Source: Incurvaria masculella (Eukaryota; Arthropoda; Insecta; Lepidoptera; Incurvariidae). From it: DNA of 64,000 bases. The notes under the pieces were generated by a model, which worked only from the letters and a program-made list of their open reading frames with translations, was not told the origin of the DNA and searched no databases. Within the stretch, counting starts at the first letter, position 1; every line of letters begins with the position of its first letter. Shown here piece after piece: positions 10,578-21,550 of the stretch. The translations under genes and the position numbers were made by a program. The stretch is from the NCBI GenBank assembly GCA_946894095.1, contig OX335659.1, positions 4,099,501-4,163,500 of the forward strand. The letters run 5' to 3'.

Positions 10578-11662
10578 CTGGAATATCCAGGACATTGAGG
10601 CATAAGCAGATCATCGCAATAAGAAATGTTTGCACATTAAGGGCGTCATAAGAGTTCAGTTTGATAAGGACTTAAGCAACATTGAATTATATTTTTAAAA
10701 AATCACCACTAATTTCGATAATCAAAAAAAAGAATATGCAGATTGATGGTATAACTATAATTTAAAGATAAAACTGTGAGGTGATTTTTGTTATCAAATT
10801 AGACAAATATTCATAAACTTTCATAACATTTTCAACGCAGAATATGAGTGAATTAAAAAAAAAAGAGGTTTCAAGAAACATTTCAAATACAGCTGGACCA
10901 TCAATGTATCATTATTGAAATTCTTAATTATGTAGTAGTTATTTTAAAAAAGAATACTGCAATCAAGTGTTATCACGCTCTCAAGTCAAGGAATACGTTT
11001 TTTTGATAACCTATCTTATATCCATGATTATATAAAGATTTTATCAAAATGTTTAAGGGCGTACATCATGGATACAGTTTAGTTATTAAAAAAATCAAAA
11101 CGTACAGACATAGCTCGGTTGTTTTATTTAAGGACTAGTCAACTGCTCGCGCCATACAAGTGCACCTTTAAAAAAAAAATTTTGTGAAACGCCTCAACAA
11201 GTCCAAATATAACTCCAGACTGATAATGGATTGTTAATATTTTTTGTTTCCATCATTTATTTAAATAATATTAATAATGAAAAAGTAGATTTTTCACATT
11301 AGAAATCTGAAAGTAAAATGATTTCTAGATATAAGCAAAAACAGCATATATGCATAAACAAATACTCCCATTTGTTTTTAAATTTCTCCATTTGGTCAAA
11401 AAAGTTCGGAAATGGACACCGTTTCCGCAACGTATTTTGTACAGAAAAAGGAAACATACATTAACGATAACAGGTTCATATATTGTATGAATGATACTTC
11501 TAATCGTCAGACTTACTTAATTTGGGGTGCTCCGTCTTACTTTGCGATTTGGCTAGTACCAGGGCCTTAATGTGGAAAATTTCAGAAAAATATTTCTTAA
11601 TTTGGCTGAGGAAACAGGCACAAGCCATTGTATGGAGCTCGATCGATCACCTCATTATCCTC
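10578..11662 (-). other. SLC3-like intron 10, distal part
   Basis: AT-rich intron sequence. Apart from the fold-back repeat at 10990-11150 I recognise nothing in it. Confidence 0.6.
10990..11150 (-). repeat. Fold-back-like repeat shared with 23394-23520
   Basis: The reverse complement matches 23394-23520: 'ccttaaataaa', 'tctgtacgttt(t/a)ga', 'tttttttga/taataact' and 'tatccatg(a/g)tgta' are shared. Within this copy the two halves around 'atccatgat ... atcatggat' are also inverted with respect to each other. Confidence 0.5.
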
Positions 11663-12209
11663 TTAAGGTGGCCCATCCCGCTCATCTCCCCATACATAAG
11701 GGGAAAGAAGATCACGCCTATATTTCTTGTCAGAGATCCAAAATTTTGCTCATAATAGCTTTATTTGATCGAAGTAGATGTCTGATGACCATTGGCATTG
11801 TAAAATTGTGTTTGGTTTCTAAGTTATAAGGTCCGAAAGTTCGAATTTTTTGCGCGTTTTATACAATAACTTTGGAGGTGGATTGCGCATTGATAAAGTA
11901 AGAAGATCTTAAAAAGATTAGTCATCAGACATATCTTATTTAATCAAGATTTATAATCTATTTGGTTTTTGTTAGATTTTTTGTTACAGCGGCCGTGGTT
12001 TACTTTTAGCTATAAGTCGTTTTTAAATTAAAATTTTCGTAAATCTTACCAAATCATACACTATACACATTTTTTTTGTGGACATGTTGCATCTTCCTCA
12101 TCGCGGAGCCTGTCTTATTCTTTGAAACAGAGAAGGTCCCAGAGCGCAACAGCACGGTTTTGTACCGTGCCCGCGAATGAGTTAGGCCCGCCGGGTTGGG
12201 CCACCTTAA
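11663..12209 (+). mobile_element. TTAA MITE (family A), copy 1
   Basis: TTAA at 11663-11666 and 12206-12209 brackets inverted ends TTAAGGTGGCCCATCCCG and (inverted) TTAAGGTGGCCCAACCCG. The 547-bp interior matches copies at 37965-40743 (interrupted), 53828-54378 (inverted) and 61096-61645. TTAA duplication suggests mobilisation by a piggyBac-like transposase, but no coding capacity is present. It lies in intron 10, 73 bp from exon 10. Confidence 0.82.
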
Positions 12210-12281
12210 AGAGGTTCTCGCATAATGCCATTAGCCGCGCTGAACATAAAACCATACAGCGGTGGCCTGGGTAACGCTCAC

Positions 12282-12440
12282 AAGATACTCCTTCCTCCTC
12301 TTCTCTTCTGTGATACTGACCCTGCCGTCTGTCTCCGTGACGTTGAGCTGCCGCCACTTGAAGATGGGAACGAACGGAGAGAGCAGCCCCAACAGCCACG
12401 CCTCCTCTATCTGCGTCCATGTCCCATTCCCCTCCACGAC
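12282..12440 (-). CDS. SLC3-like gene, exon 10
   Basis: Residues 386-438, 159 bp, phase 0 at both ends (acceptor cggcag|, donor TATCTT|gtgagc). It reads EEAWLLGLLSPFVPIFKW, the strand-8 region of GH13 barrels where active enzymes have a 'GTPxxYxGDE' turn; no such acidic motif is present. Two sequons (NGT, NVT). Splicing at the gtgagc donor, rather than reading on, is needed to join exon 11 in frame. Confidence 0.82.
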
Positions 12441-12987
12441 CTGCCGACGAGTGGCACGGGCTGAGTCCATAGGTTTCATGACTTCTCTCTTTGTTTCTAA
12501 GCATGACCAAGGGTCTAACATGGTGCAGTACTTTCCTGTGAAATGTATACACCGGAAATAGAGACAAATTTGAGAACTCTTTCTGTCATGCTGACGTCAA
12601 ACAAAGTGTAAAAGGGAATTCCTTCTATTTCTAGTGTATTGAAAGGAAAAGACTGCAAAATTTTTTTTTTTTGTTTGGTTTTATTTATGATTTAGCTGTA
12701 TTTTGATACCATGGGGGCAAGGAATAAAAAAGTCCTCAATTTATAACTCATTTGCCTGGATCACCCGGTGATAGAAATTAACATGGTAGAAGGCCTCCAC
12801 ATTTCTTTACTTAATGGCCAGAGCCTACGAAAAACTGTAGGCACTCCTCCCTATTCACTAGTCGGTCAAATAATCTTTAAGGTAAGCCTTCCCGTGCAAA
12901 TCCCCACTTTATTTATCCCTATTCAACACTTTCTTTCTTTCCCTACTATAATTTATCTATGCCCTCGTGAGACATGCGCGGACTTAC
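12441..12987 (-). other. SLC3-like intron 9
   Basis: 547-bp intron with a poly-T run near 12660. No repeat recognised. Confidence 0.6.
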
Positions 12988-13151
12988 TTGCAAGGCGTCC
13001 CCAGCGGTCGCGTTGAGCGCCCTCAGCTTCACCTCTCCCGCAGCGAAGTGGTTCTTCGCATCGAAGTCGGCGCGCCTCAGCTGCACCACGTCACTCAGCT
13101 CGCGCAGCGCCTCGAGCTCCGTGTCCACCGTGAACAGCGTGACTCCAGCGC
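12988..13151 (-). CDS. SLC3-like gene, exon 9
   Basis: Residues 332-385, with the first two bases completing Gly331. Acceptor cgtcag|, donor TTGCAA|gtaagt (strong). GAGVTLFTVDTELEALREL lies where GH13 enzymes carry strand beta-5 with the acid/base Glu; here the strand is TLFTVDTE. Strongly GC-biased. One sequon (NAT). Confidence 0.82.
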
Positions 13152-13706
13152 CTGACGGGTCGGCACCACAGCAACGGATGAAAGATTATCGAGGCGGCCA
13201 ACGTTTTCCACCCAGTTCGAGAGTCATGCTCACATCGAAGGCAACTCATTTCATGACAGCAGGCGTTGTGTTAGTCATCGATGAAAAAACTTCTTTCCAT
13301 GAGTTCTCACCGAAATTGGTGTTTACGGAACTTCAAAGTTACGTAAAAATGTCAAACTCCATACAAGTTTTCACTAGATATTCGGTGGTTTTACTTTTTA
13401 AAGCTGTCAAAGTCCACCGAGGATTAGCAATTTGTATGAAATCGTGATGTCAATTTAAACACCAATTTAGGTGACAACTGGGACTAGAGTTTCAGTAAAC
13501 GCTGCACAAGGTTTACGCCAGGCCCTCACATAATAGGTGCCAGACTAGGCCCATGGGCTTTCGAACTATCACGGCGGTTGCAAAAATCATTCCGGCCGAC
13601 CAGGTACTTCTTCAGACCATGTTGCCCCCCTGCCAAAAATTATTTCGCTTCCTCATGGGTTCAGTCTCAGTTCCGATCATGAGGGAATAATTTAATTCAG
13701 CATCAC
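13152..13706 (-). other. Intron 8, part next to exon 9
   Basis: Spacer with no repeat that I can assign, up to the SINE at 13707. Confidence 0.5.
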
Positions 13707-14050
13707 GCCTCGGTAGCCCAGAGGCGTGACATCTTGCGGTTCGATAAGCGTGGCCAAGCATCTCTGAGAACAGTTGGGTTTATGTATAGCTCACAAAAAA
13801 CAGATGGGTTACCATTTTCAACCGTTGAGGCTGGCCGTAGTTAGGATTCCACGTAAAACTGTAGTTCCCCTACCTTACTCACTAGGTGGTAGGGTTAATC
13901 CTGCTCGGGTTGGTACCATCGCACTTAATGAACGATGGTCGAAGTGGCAATGAAAATTGTCCGTTTTTTTCATCCAGTTCAATCTAGCCGACGAATAAGT
14001 AAGGTCCTGGCACGGCACGTAGTTCCAATGTGGTGTGTTAGGCTCGGTCG
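13707..14050 (+). repeat. tRNA-headed SINE, copy b (left part)
   Basis: The head 'gcctcggtagcccagaggcg' with 'gcggttcgataag' resembles tRNA A and B boxes (TAGCCCAGAGG, GGTTCGATAAG). The body follows to 'gtgtgttaggctcggtcg', where a LINE interrupts it. The remaining 3' end resumes at 15439 with 'ggctcggtcggtataagcta', then 'tccatgtccagttcat'. Confidence 0.8.
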
Positions 14051-15438
14051 TCTTGCGGGAAAAAAATGGGGGATAAAGCCAAAAATCTCAATGTGGTTAT
14101 ATACCGCCGTTGTAAGACACATGATAACATACGGAGCAGTGGTATGGCAGGGTAAAACCTCGCAAACGACGTGCATTAATACACTGAACAGTCTACAAAG
14201 ACTACCTTGTGTTATTGCAACCGGAGCCATCTCTTCCACTCCTACTGCAGCAATAGAAGCCATGCTGAACATCACACCACTACATATCCAAGTTCAAGTG
14301 CACAGGCAAGCATGTTCAGGCTCACGGTGCACGGAAGAAGAAACTGGCTTTGAAAGGGACTCATATCCCTACAAAACCAAATCTGCAATAACCCCATATC
14401 GGGTATGACAACAGATATCATGAAGACCGAATACAATTTCAAAAGGAATTATTCGGTACAAATTCCTGAACGAAGTGAATGGACATCGAAGACAACCAAA
14501 TTCAGGAACGGAGACCTAGTGTGGTACACAGACGGCTCTAAATGTGGCGAAAAAATAGGATCAGGAGTATACGGAGATAAGCCCAGGGTGCGGAAATCCA
14601 AAAACCTAGGGAAACACACGTCCATATATCAGGCTGAAGTATTTGCAATCATAGATTGCGTACACGAAAACCTACTACGATCCTACAAAAACCAACACAT
14701 CTTCATCCTCTCAGATAGTCAGGCAGCCTTGAAGGCACTACTATCTGCAGAGATTAAATCTAAGCTCACCCTTAACTGCATCCAAACGCTGAATGTGCTA
14801 GGAGAAATGAATGACGTAACCCTAAGATGGGTACCAGGTCACTCAGGAATCGATGGCAACGAAAATGCCGATGAACTGGCGAAAGAAGGAGCTAATAAAC
14901 CCCAGATGGGACCTGAACCATCCTGTGGGATTTCCAAAAGCACTGCACTCGGAACATTACATGACTGGGCTCAAAACCAAAGCCTGTGCCAGTGGAAAAG
15001 CAAGCCAGGACTAAAGCACGCCAAGGCCCTTATAATGGAATTTTCCCAGAAAAGAGCATTCGAGCTAATCAACCTAAGCCGAAATCAACTCAGAGTAATT
15101 ACCAGAGCTCTAACAGGTCACTGTAACCATAACAAACACCTGCACAGGATGAGGTTGACAGATTCAGATTTATGCAGGTTCTGTCTTGAACAAGAGGAGA
15201 CACCGATCCAGCTTCTGTGCGACTGTGGACCACTAATTCATAAAAGAAATGCCATCCTTAGGGGATACTTACTAGACCCAGATGATATCAAAGTCATCAC
15301 ACCTCAAAAAATCCTGCACTTCCTGAAGGAGGTAGGAATTGAGGGTGAACTGTAAGAAGAGAAAAGTCACAATAGATCTGTAAAGGTCGCAGTGACAGCG
15401 GGCAAAAAAGCCCGCAGCCCAACTTCAAATAATAAATA
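14051..15438 (+). mobile_element. 5'-truncated LINE with RNase H, inserted in a SINE
   Basis: A 1.39-kb insertion flanked by the duplication GGCTCGGTCG (14041-14050 and 15439-15448). It starts within the RT C-terminus (KISMWLYTAVVRHMITYG) and runs through RNase H to a CCHC-like end, closing with an AATAATAAATA tail. The order RT-RNase H places it in the jockey superfamily groups that carry RNase H (LOA/I/R1-like). Confidence 0.88.
14060..15355 (+). pseudogene. LINE ORF2 C-terminal region: RT end plus RNase H
   Basis: Two frames, up to 14408 and 14405-15355, are joined by a frameshift near 14330-14410. The second contains the RNase H residues D-E-D-D: WYTDGSKCG, QAEVFAI, LSDSQAALKAL and GNENADELA, preceded by RWVPGHSGIDG. 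The C-terminal RVITRALTGHCNHNKHLHRM and CRFCLEQEETPIQLLCDC form the usual zinc-like tail. Except for the 5' truncation and the frameshift this part is well preserved, so the insertion is fairly recent. Confidence 0.85.
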
Positions 15439-15704
15439 GGCTCGGTCGGTATAAGCTATCCATGTCCAGTTCATAATCCCGATAATGTCTTTTCTTCAGA
15501 TGGCGAGAGGGTTGAGGTAGCAGAGGGGCCGACTGTATCTGCGCATGCAAATAACCTCACAGCCATCGTATTGTATTGTATATATTAATCATAAAACAAA
15601 GTTACACACACATAACAAAACATTGTCAGGTACATGGTGGTCGTTTGTATTACTTGTATTACTTTGATCAACATGGCCGATGCGAGGCCTAATAACGTGC
15701 TCAC

Positions 15705-15820
15705 CCGTGAGGTTCTTCTTCCACGCCTCCAGCTCCGCCTTGAGGCCGTCGCCGGCCAAGTCATCGGACGAGCTCTTGTTCACTGCATCCACCAGCCACA
15801 TTCTCCGTACATCCTTCAAC
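15705..15820 (-). CDS. SLC3-like gene, exon 8
   Basis: Residues 293-330 plus one base at each end. Acceptor ggctgcag|, donor ACGG|gtgagc. RLKDVRRMWLVDAVNKSSSD begins where GH13 enzymes would have the GFRxD nucleophile strand, but there is no such Asp. Two sequons (NKS, NLT) point to a secretory-pathway location. Confidence 0.8.
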
Positions 15821-15902
15821 CTGCAGCCGCATTCACATTTACTATGGCCTAACACAAGATTCTGGTTGTTGATGGGGCTGGTCATTGAATTAAAGATGTT
15901 CA

Positions 15903-16130
15903 AAGCAGCAATGTAGAATTGTCCCGTTTTCCATCCAGTTTAATATAGCCTTGCTCAAACTAAGGGAAGGTCCTAGCATAGCACCTACTTAATTACGGGG
16001 ATGTGGGTTAAGCCCGTCCGGGTTGGTACCATCATAAGATGAAAGATGATCGAACCATCCATTTCAATGTAGTTCCATCCGGTTAACATAAAAGGAAGGT
16101 TCTGGTGTGGCACATAATTAATTTAGGAAT
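15903..16130 (+). repeat. tRNA-headed SINE, copy c (rearranged)
   Basis: Body modules of the SINE are present out of order: 'attgtcccgttttccatcca' and 'ggtcctagcatagcacct' come before 'cccgtccgggttggtaccat', and then the 'aaggttctggtgtggcac' module appears again. This suggests two overlapping or recombined copies. Confidence 0.6.
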
Positions 16131-16651
16131 GCCGTGTGTCATGCTTTCAGCATGACGGAAGGTGTAATATTGGTTATCTGTGTTCGATTCTATAAAACAT
16201 ATGGAAACCATATTATATGGAAACTTTCCTAGGATTGCCAGCCAAGATTCATGCTGAACTCATATATGGAGAGCTGTAAAGTCTTTACCGGAGGCCTTCT
16301 GCAGAATATGGAGAGTTAGAGAGAGGGAGGACTGGGAATTCTCCACATTCTAGTCCGCTCGCTAGCTCATGAGTAATGACGTGATTAGTTTTGGTTATTA
16401 ATTAGGTGGCCAACTCTAGTCTTTTTTAAGCACTTGCACATATTTATTTATTTTCTTATCTATGTTTTTTTTTTTAAATAAAGATCCAGTTTGTTTTTAA
16501 AAAACATTTACTGACGATGCACTTATTATTTTTATTTCCTCAGGTAGGCTGTTCCAATTATTTACAATGGTAATGTATAAAAAATACGGCAATTTAACAG
16601 ATAATGTCTCACCAAACAATACCATATTTACAATGGGCCTAACACGCGCAC
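16131..16651 (-). other. Intron 7 spacer
   Basis: AT-rich intronic sequence with a purine-rich stretch near 16310-16340. No gene seen. Confidence 0.45.
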
Positions 16652-16809
16652 CTGACAGCGGTCACATTACATTGGGCAGTCCAGTTCGACAGCCAGCCCT
16701 GCACGGCCGTCCGCACCGTCGGGTTCGCCAGGTTAAGGTCCGCCGTGCCAGGCCCGTGGAGCTGGAGGTAGTACTTTTGCCGCTTGGCCGAAAACCTCCA
16801 ACTGTCAAC
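16652..16809 (-). CDS. SLC3-like gene, exon 7
   Basis: Residues 240-291. Acceptor cgctttcag|, donor GTCAG|gtgcgc. It continues the exon 6 text LPNNW| as VDSWRFSAKRQKYYLQLHGP followed by TADLNLANPTVRTAV. This matches the GH13 maltase/SLC3 block 'PNNWVSxF...YYLHQF..xQPDLNxxNPxV'. It is the strongest family signature in the gene. Two sequons (NWT, NVT) and one Cys follow. Confidence 0.88.
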
Positions 16810-16989
16810 CTGAAAGCGACGACATAGATATCAAGATACGTCCCGGTGATGGCAGGACGGCCAAACACTGCCTGACGACTGAGGGTGACGGCATCTATAC
16901 GGAACCCTGGCAGGAGGCGAAGCGGGGTCGATTGGATTATATTTTAGTTGCAAGGATACTGGCCGACCGAGGCCCGCATGATGTATGTA

Positions 16990-17290
16990 TCTTTGTGAAG
17001 AAAAATCCACAATATTTTAAGGTAGTGAGCACAACCCACAGATATAATATCCGGAGACAAAATAACTTATGCTTACCGAGTCCAAAACTTGCATTATATA
17101 AAAAAAGTGTTTACTTCATGTCTATTAAAATATATAACAATATTCCAGAATCGATAAGAAATGTATTACCTTTACCTAAATTCAGGAAAAAACTTTTAAA
17201 TTGGTTAGCAGAAAATTGGTTCTATAATTTAGAAGAATAGTTATATAAATATATATATAATTTAGATAAGTTATATTAATCTAAAATATT
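16990..17290 (+). mobile_element. Jockey-like LINE C-terminal fragment
   Basis: The frame ending at 17240 reads STTHRYNIRRQNNLCLPSPK, then KIYNNIPESIRNVLPLPKFRK and a WLAENWFYNLEE end. This is the extreme C-terminus of LINE ORF2 proteins ('H.YNTR...LP..K..LK..L....FY'). An AT-rich 3' UTR follows. The sequence after 18165, with 'aataaaggctttttatttta', may be the rest of its 3' end, displaced by the RTE piece. Confidence 0.6.
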
Positions 17291-17295
17291 TTCAG

Positions 17296-18158
17296 TTGTT
17301 TGATTGTTTATATGTATATTTGTTTTACAGCTTGTCCTTCGACAAAGGCCTCCTCTAAAGCTTTCCATTGTTTCCTGTCTTTTGCAGTGCGTGTCCATTC
17401 TGGGCCAGCTATCTTTTTAATGTCGTCTTCCCAACGTTTAGTTTGTCTACCTTGGCTTCTATTACCATCACGCGGGTACCATTCCGTTATTAGTCTCGTC
17501 CACTTTTCTTTTCCTTCCCTTAGCATGTGTCCAGTCCATTTCCATTTTAGGCGTTTGCATATGGTATGTATATTTTTAAATTTAGTTTTATTCTTTATAT
17601 TTTGTAATCTCACCTTGTCTATTTTTTTTACTCCTATTACGCTTCTTTCCATTCCATTTTGGCATACTTGAATTTTTTTTTGAGTTGTTGTTCTGTAAGT
17701 GCCCATGTTTGGCATCCGTAGGATAAACACGGGAGGATACATGTGTTATATACTTTCCTTTTTTCTTTGATAGGCATATCTTTGTTCTTCATGACCTCGC
17801 TCAGTGACCAAAATCGTTTCCAGCTGTTTGCTATCCTTCTATCTATTTCTTTTTGCATCGTGTCTTCTGTAGATATTAGTTGGCCTAAATATATGTATTC
17901 GTTGACATACTCTATTATTATGCGTCCACCATTGATTGTAATGTCTTTTTTAGTTGAGTTAGTCATTACCTTCGTTTTCGATGTGTTCATTGATAGGCCT
18001 ACCTTGGCGCTTTCGTCTAATAGTTGTTGTAGCATGTCTTGCAAATTATCTGGGTTCTCAGAAAATAGGATGATATCATCTGCGAAGCGTAGATGGTTAA
18101 GTTTTTCACCGTTAATGCTGAGACCATTTCTTTCCCATTGTAGATTTCTACAAATCAT
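17296..18158 (-). mobile_element. RTE-type LINE fragment, RT palm to C-terminus
   Basis: The - strand frames 18158-17637 and 17742-17308 form one RT region. It carries HLRFADDIILFSENPDNLQ (the catalytic FADD box), YIYLGQLIS and LPCLSYGCQTWAL, then RLKWKWTGHMLREGKEKWTR, RWEDDIKKIAGPEWTR and the end. The two frames are separated by one base slipped in an A run (T run at about 17674-17683), otherwise open. The order fits RTE-clade elements ('craniofacial development protein 2-like' annotations). No endonuclease is present. Confidence 0.82.
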
Positions 18159-18164
18159 TTTGAA

Positions 18165-18302
18165 AAACCGGTTGCCGATATATATAATTAGTTAAGGAAA
18201 GAGATAAATTGTTAAGTAGAATTAGGTAAATGTTAGATTATGAATGTTATTTAAGTTACAGTAATAAAGGCTTTTTATTTTATTTTATTTTATTTTATTA
18301 TG
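18165..18302 (+). repeat. LINE-like 3' end with (TTTTA)n
   Basis: Ends 'gtaataaaggctttttattt' with five or six TTTTA units at about 18271-18300, a LINE tail. It could belong to the 16990-17290 fragment. Confidence 0.45.
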
Positions 18303-19981
18303 TATATTTGTACACGGTGAAACGCAAATTGTGGAAGACACGGTCATGGCCATGATCCATTTTTGGGAGCATTGTTTCTTCGTATCATGTACAACCCATA
18401 ATTGAGACGAATAAATCATTTCATTTCATTTGCAGACAGTGGTGTGCAATACGAAGAGGCTGCGAACAGCTTGTCCTATAAAATCCCATGCAAATTACAA
18501 TGCTGGACAAAAGCGCATTTTTTTTCTATTCACGGAAATGCAGCTGTGCACTTTCTTGTTGCCGAGCGCTTCCATAAGCTGTGTGTGGAAACAACACATA
18601 ACATAATCTACGATTTGTATGAGTATTCAAAAGCGGAGCTTCTGAGTGAGATGTAAGTAGGATTATAAAGAGCGTGAGAAAATGATGTTTTTATGTCACA
18701 GTACTTTTTGTAAGAGCGAAAAGCGTATAGAGTTGACATGTGTGGAACAAAGACAAAAGTGACAGGCACAGTCTGTTCCTACTCCGAAAAATATACGGCT
18801 TCAAAGGCTGCTCAGCGGTGAGAAAGTTATGTCAATGCAAGCGTCTGAGAGAGATCTGCATGTCAATAAAAAGAAAACAAATCGTTAAGAGATGAGGACA
18901 GGCTCGGGTTGCAATCATCGCTGGTCGCAATGTTTGAGTATTACTTCGATAAATAATTAGTTTCTTGGACTCGACTGTGTCTGTGAATGTTGTGGAATAA
19001 AATGTGTGAATGTGGTACAACTGTTAACTGTGTGAATAGACTACTGGATAAAAAGTTTACGTGAGTTAAGTTTTAAAAAGGAAAAGCATTATATGATGTG
19101 GACGTGCCCTTACATTTTAAAATTGACATAGCAAAAAGGGAAGTAAGTGAGCCATTTTACAAAGAAATTTTACCATGACAATCACTGGCTTTGTTGGTGT
19201 ACATTATTATTATTATATACCATATAGAGAAGTGAATTTGCTCTACGTTTTGAATACGTCAACAAACTGTTTAGTTGGCTGTGCACAAAATTAGTCGGAG
19301 TTTTCGAGCAAAGTGTGAAGAAGCACCGGGCCATTGATATCGGCCTACCGTACGCTATATGCCACGCTTTACATTAAAATACCCATAGCTAATAAGAGGA
19401 GATAAAGATCACGAATTGAAAGGGCTCGTAGGGTATTTGTCGAAGTATATACCGTTGTCAGCGGCAACAACCCCCTTTACCACTTAATAGACTAAGGCGA
19501 GAGGAATAAATAACAACCATGTGAAGTAATAACATATTACAAATATCTCACTTTGAGAAAAAAAACCAGATTGAACTACGTTGAACGAACAACCAATGTC
19601 TACTTTTGTATAGGCAGTATGCTGGCCATACCAGGTGGTAGGAGTATAGATGGGGATAGTGTGCGAGCGAGAAACAGATAGAGCAGTAAGTATAAGCTGA
19701 CATTGTGAGTCCCATTCTTGATTGATACGGGTTATATCTAATATCAGGCAATTAATAACTATTTTGTGAATATAATGCATGTTTTTGTTGAATCTAAACA
19801 GAGCCATACGAAAGGAAAAAGAAAACCTTTACAATGTTTTTTCCCATGTGGTTTGAAACAGGATACATATAAAAGTAACTCTAACATCCAAGGTCCGCAA
19901 TACATCTTCAGCTTCAAAAAGTAGTCAGTTGAAACTTCAAAAAGCAGTTTCAACTGAAAAAACACAGTGCCGAGGATTGAG
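18303..19981 (-). other. Intron 6, mostly unassigned
   Basis: A LINE-like tail '(atttc)n' occurs at about 18416-18432. 'atgccacgctttacattaaa' near 19360 recurs (as atgccatgctttacat) after the LINE end at 29066. Otherwise I see nothing. Confidence 0.45.
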
Positions 19982-20192
19982 GATTTACAGAGCAGAAGAG
20001 GGTCGAATTAGGAGAATGTATTACGATCACATTGACAAAGTAGTTTGCAAAGGTGAGGTCCTAAGCACCCGTAATAATAGAGCATGAATGAAAAGATGTA
20101 TGCCTGTAGAAGAATCGAAAGAAGTGTGCTGTGATTGTACCGTATGGAACTCCCTGTTCTCTGCCGACCCCTTTAGGGAAGCGGCGTGACGG
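19982..20192 (+). mobile_element. LINE C-terminal fragment (family also at 27036 and 30135)
   Basis: Decayed copy of the 'acccgtaat(c/a)gtagagcatg' region, which encodes TRNRRACMKRCM in the better copies, ending after 'ctgccgacccctttagggaagcggcgtgac'. Multiple stops. Confidence 0.6.
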
Positions 20193-20375
20193 TATGTATG
20201 AAGGATATTAGCTAACAAGTTAATTGGAAGAGTGGGTTTCGAACGATTACTAAACAATGTTTGTATGGTGGAGTGTAATTCTCTGATACCTTATGTAACT
20301 ACCAAACTAAATGGGTGGACTTCAATCCAGAACTTGCTCCACCAAAGGGGTGTAAGTGTAGAAGGGTGCTCTTAC

Positions 20376-20496
20376 CCAGTTGTTTGGTAAATCCAATTTC
20401 CACACGAAGTAATCCTCATAGTCTTCGATAAAATTCTCACTCTTATTGAACCAATCGTGAGTTGTATCCACGAAAGTATTGACATCTGCAATTATC
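20376..20496 (-). CDS. SLC3-like gene, exon 6
   Basis: Residues 200-239, codon boundary at the 3' end. Acceptor catcttccag|, donor AACTGG|gtaaga. IIADVNTFVDTTHDWFNKSE aligns with the GH13 region I block (K-V-I-L-D-F-V-P-N-H-T-S...HEWF), but the catalytic-site NH is replaced by FV. The downstream YEDYFVWKLDLPNNW retains the scaffold. So the fold is GH13-like and enzymatic activity is not expected, as in SLC3 proteins. Confidence 0.88.
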
Positions 20497-20529
20497 CTGG
20501 AAGATGACGAACAATTTATCAGAAATTTA

Positions 20530-21550
20530 AAGGTTTGGATGATGGTGAACTGATAGAAATTGAACATAGGTGGACATTTATTGAAGCAAGTCTCATTTAG
20601 CGGAAAAGAACTTGTAAGGTTTGAATGCTGGTGAACTGATAGAAATTGAACATAGGTGGACATTTATTGAAGCAAGTCTCATTTAGCGGAAAAGAACTTG
20701 TAAGGTTTGAATGCTGGTGAACTGATAGAAATTGAACATGGGTGGACATTTATTGAAGCAAGTCTCATTTAGCGGAAAAGAACTTGTAAGGTTTGAATGC
20801 TGGTGAACTGATAGAAATTGAACATAGGTGGACATTTATTGAAGCAAGTCTCATTTAGCGGAAAAGAACTTGTAAGGTTTGAATGCTGGTGAACTGATAG
20901 AAATTGAACATAGGTGGACATTTATTGAAGCAAGTCTCATTTAGCGGAAAATAACTTGTAAGGTTTGAATGCTGGTGAACTGGTAGAAATTGAACATAGG
21001 TGGACATTTATTGAAGCAAGTCTCATTTAGCGGAAAAGAACTTGTAAGGTTTGAATGCTGGTGAACTGATAGAAATTGAAAATAGGTGGACATTTATTGA
21101 AGCAAGTCTCATTTAGTGGAAAAGAACTTGTAAGGTTTGAATGCTGGTGAACTGATAGAAATTGAACATAGGTGGACATTTATTGAAGCAAGTCTCATTT
21201 AGCGGAAAAGAACTTGTAAGGTTTGAATGCTGGTGAATTGATAGAAATTGAACATAGGTGAACATGTATTGAAGCAAGTCTCATTTAGCGGAAAAGAACT
21301 TGTAAGGTTTGAATGCTGGTGAACTGATAGAAATTGAACATGGGTGGACATTTATTGAAGCAAGTCTCCTTTTGCGGATAAGAATATGAGGTTTGAATGC
21401 TGGTGAACAGATAGAAATTGAACATAGGTGGACATTTATTGAAGCAAGTCTCCTTTAGCAGATGAGATCTTGTGAGGTTTGAATATTGGTGAAGTGATAG
21501 AAACTGAACATAGTGGATCTTATTGAAGTATGTCTACCTTAGCGGTGCGA
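20530..21550. repeat. 86-bp tandem minisatellite, about 12 units
   Basis: A unit beginning 'aaggtttgaatgctggtgaa' recurs at 20530, 20616, 20702, 20788, 20874, 20960, 21046, 21132, 21218 and 21304 with exact 86-bp spacing. Two divergent units follow, to about 21550. Inner units differ by only one to three bases; the outer ones are more diverged. It begins 34 bp upstream (gene sense) of the exon 6 acceptor, in intron 5. Confidence 0.95.

Noticed and set aside
13935..14408. A single 157-codon ORF
   Set aside because: It runs from SINE body into the LINE across the insertion border; only the part after 14050 is LINE coding.
17743..18195. A 150-codon + strand frame
   Set aside because: It is antisense to the RTE reverse transcriptase, which carries the FADD box on the - strand.
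20530..21550. Regular repeats that could suggest a CRISPR-like array
   Set aside because: The 86-bp units are contiguous with no unique spacers, in a eukaryotic intron: a minisatellite.
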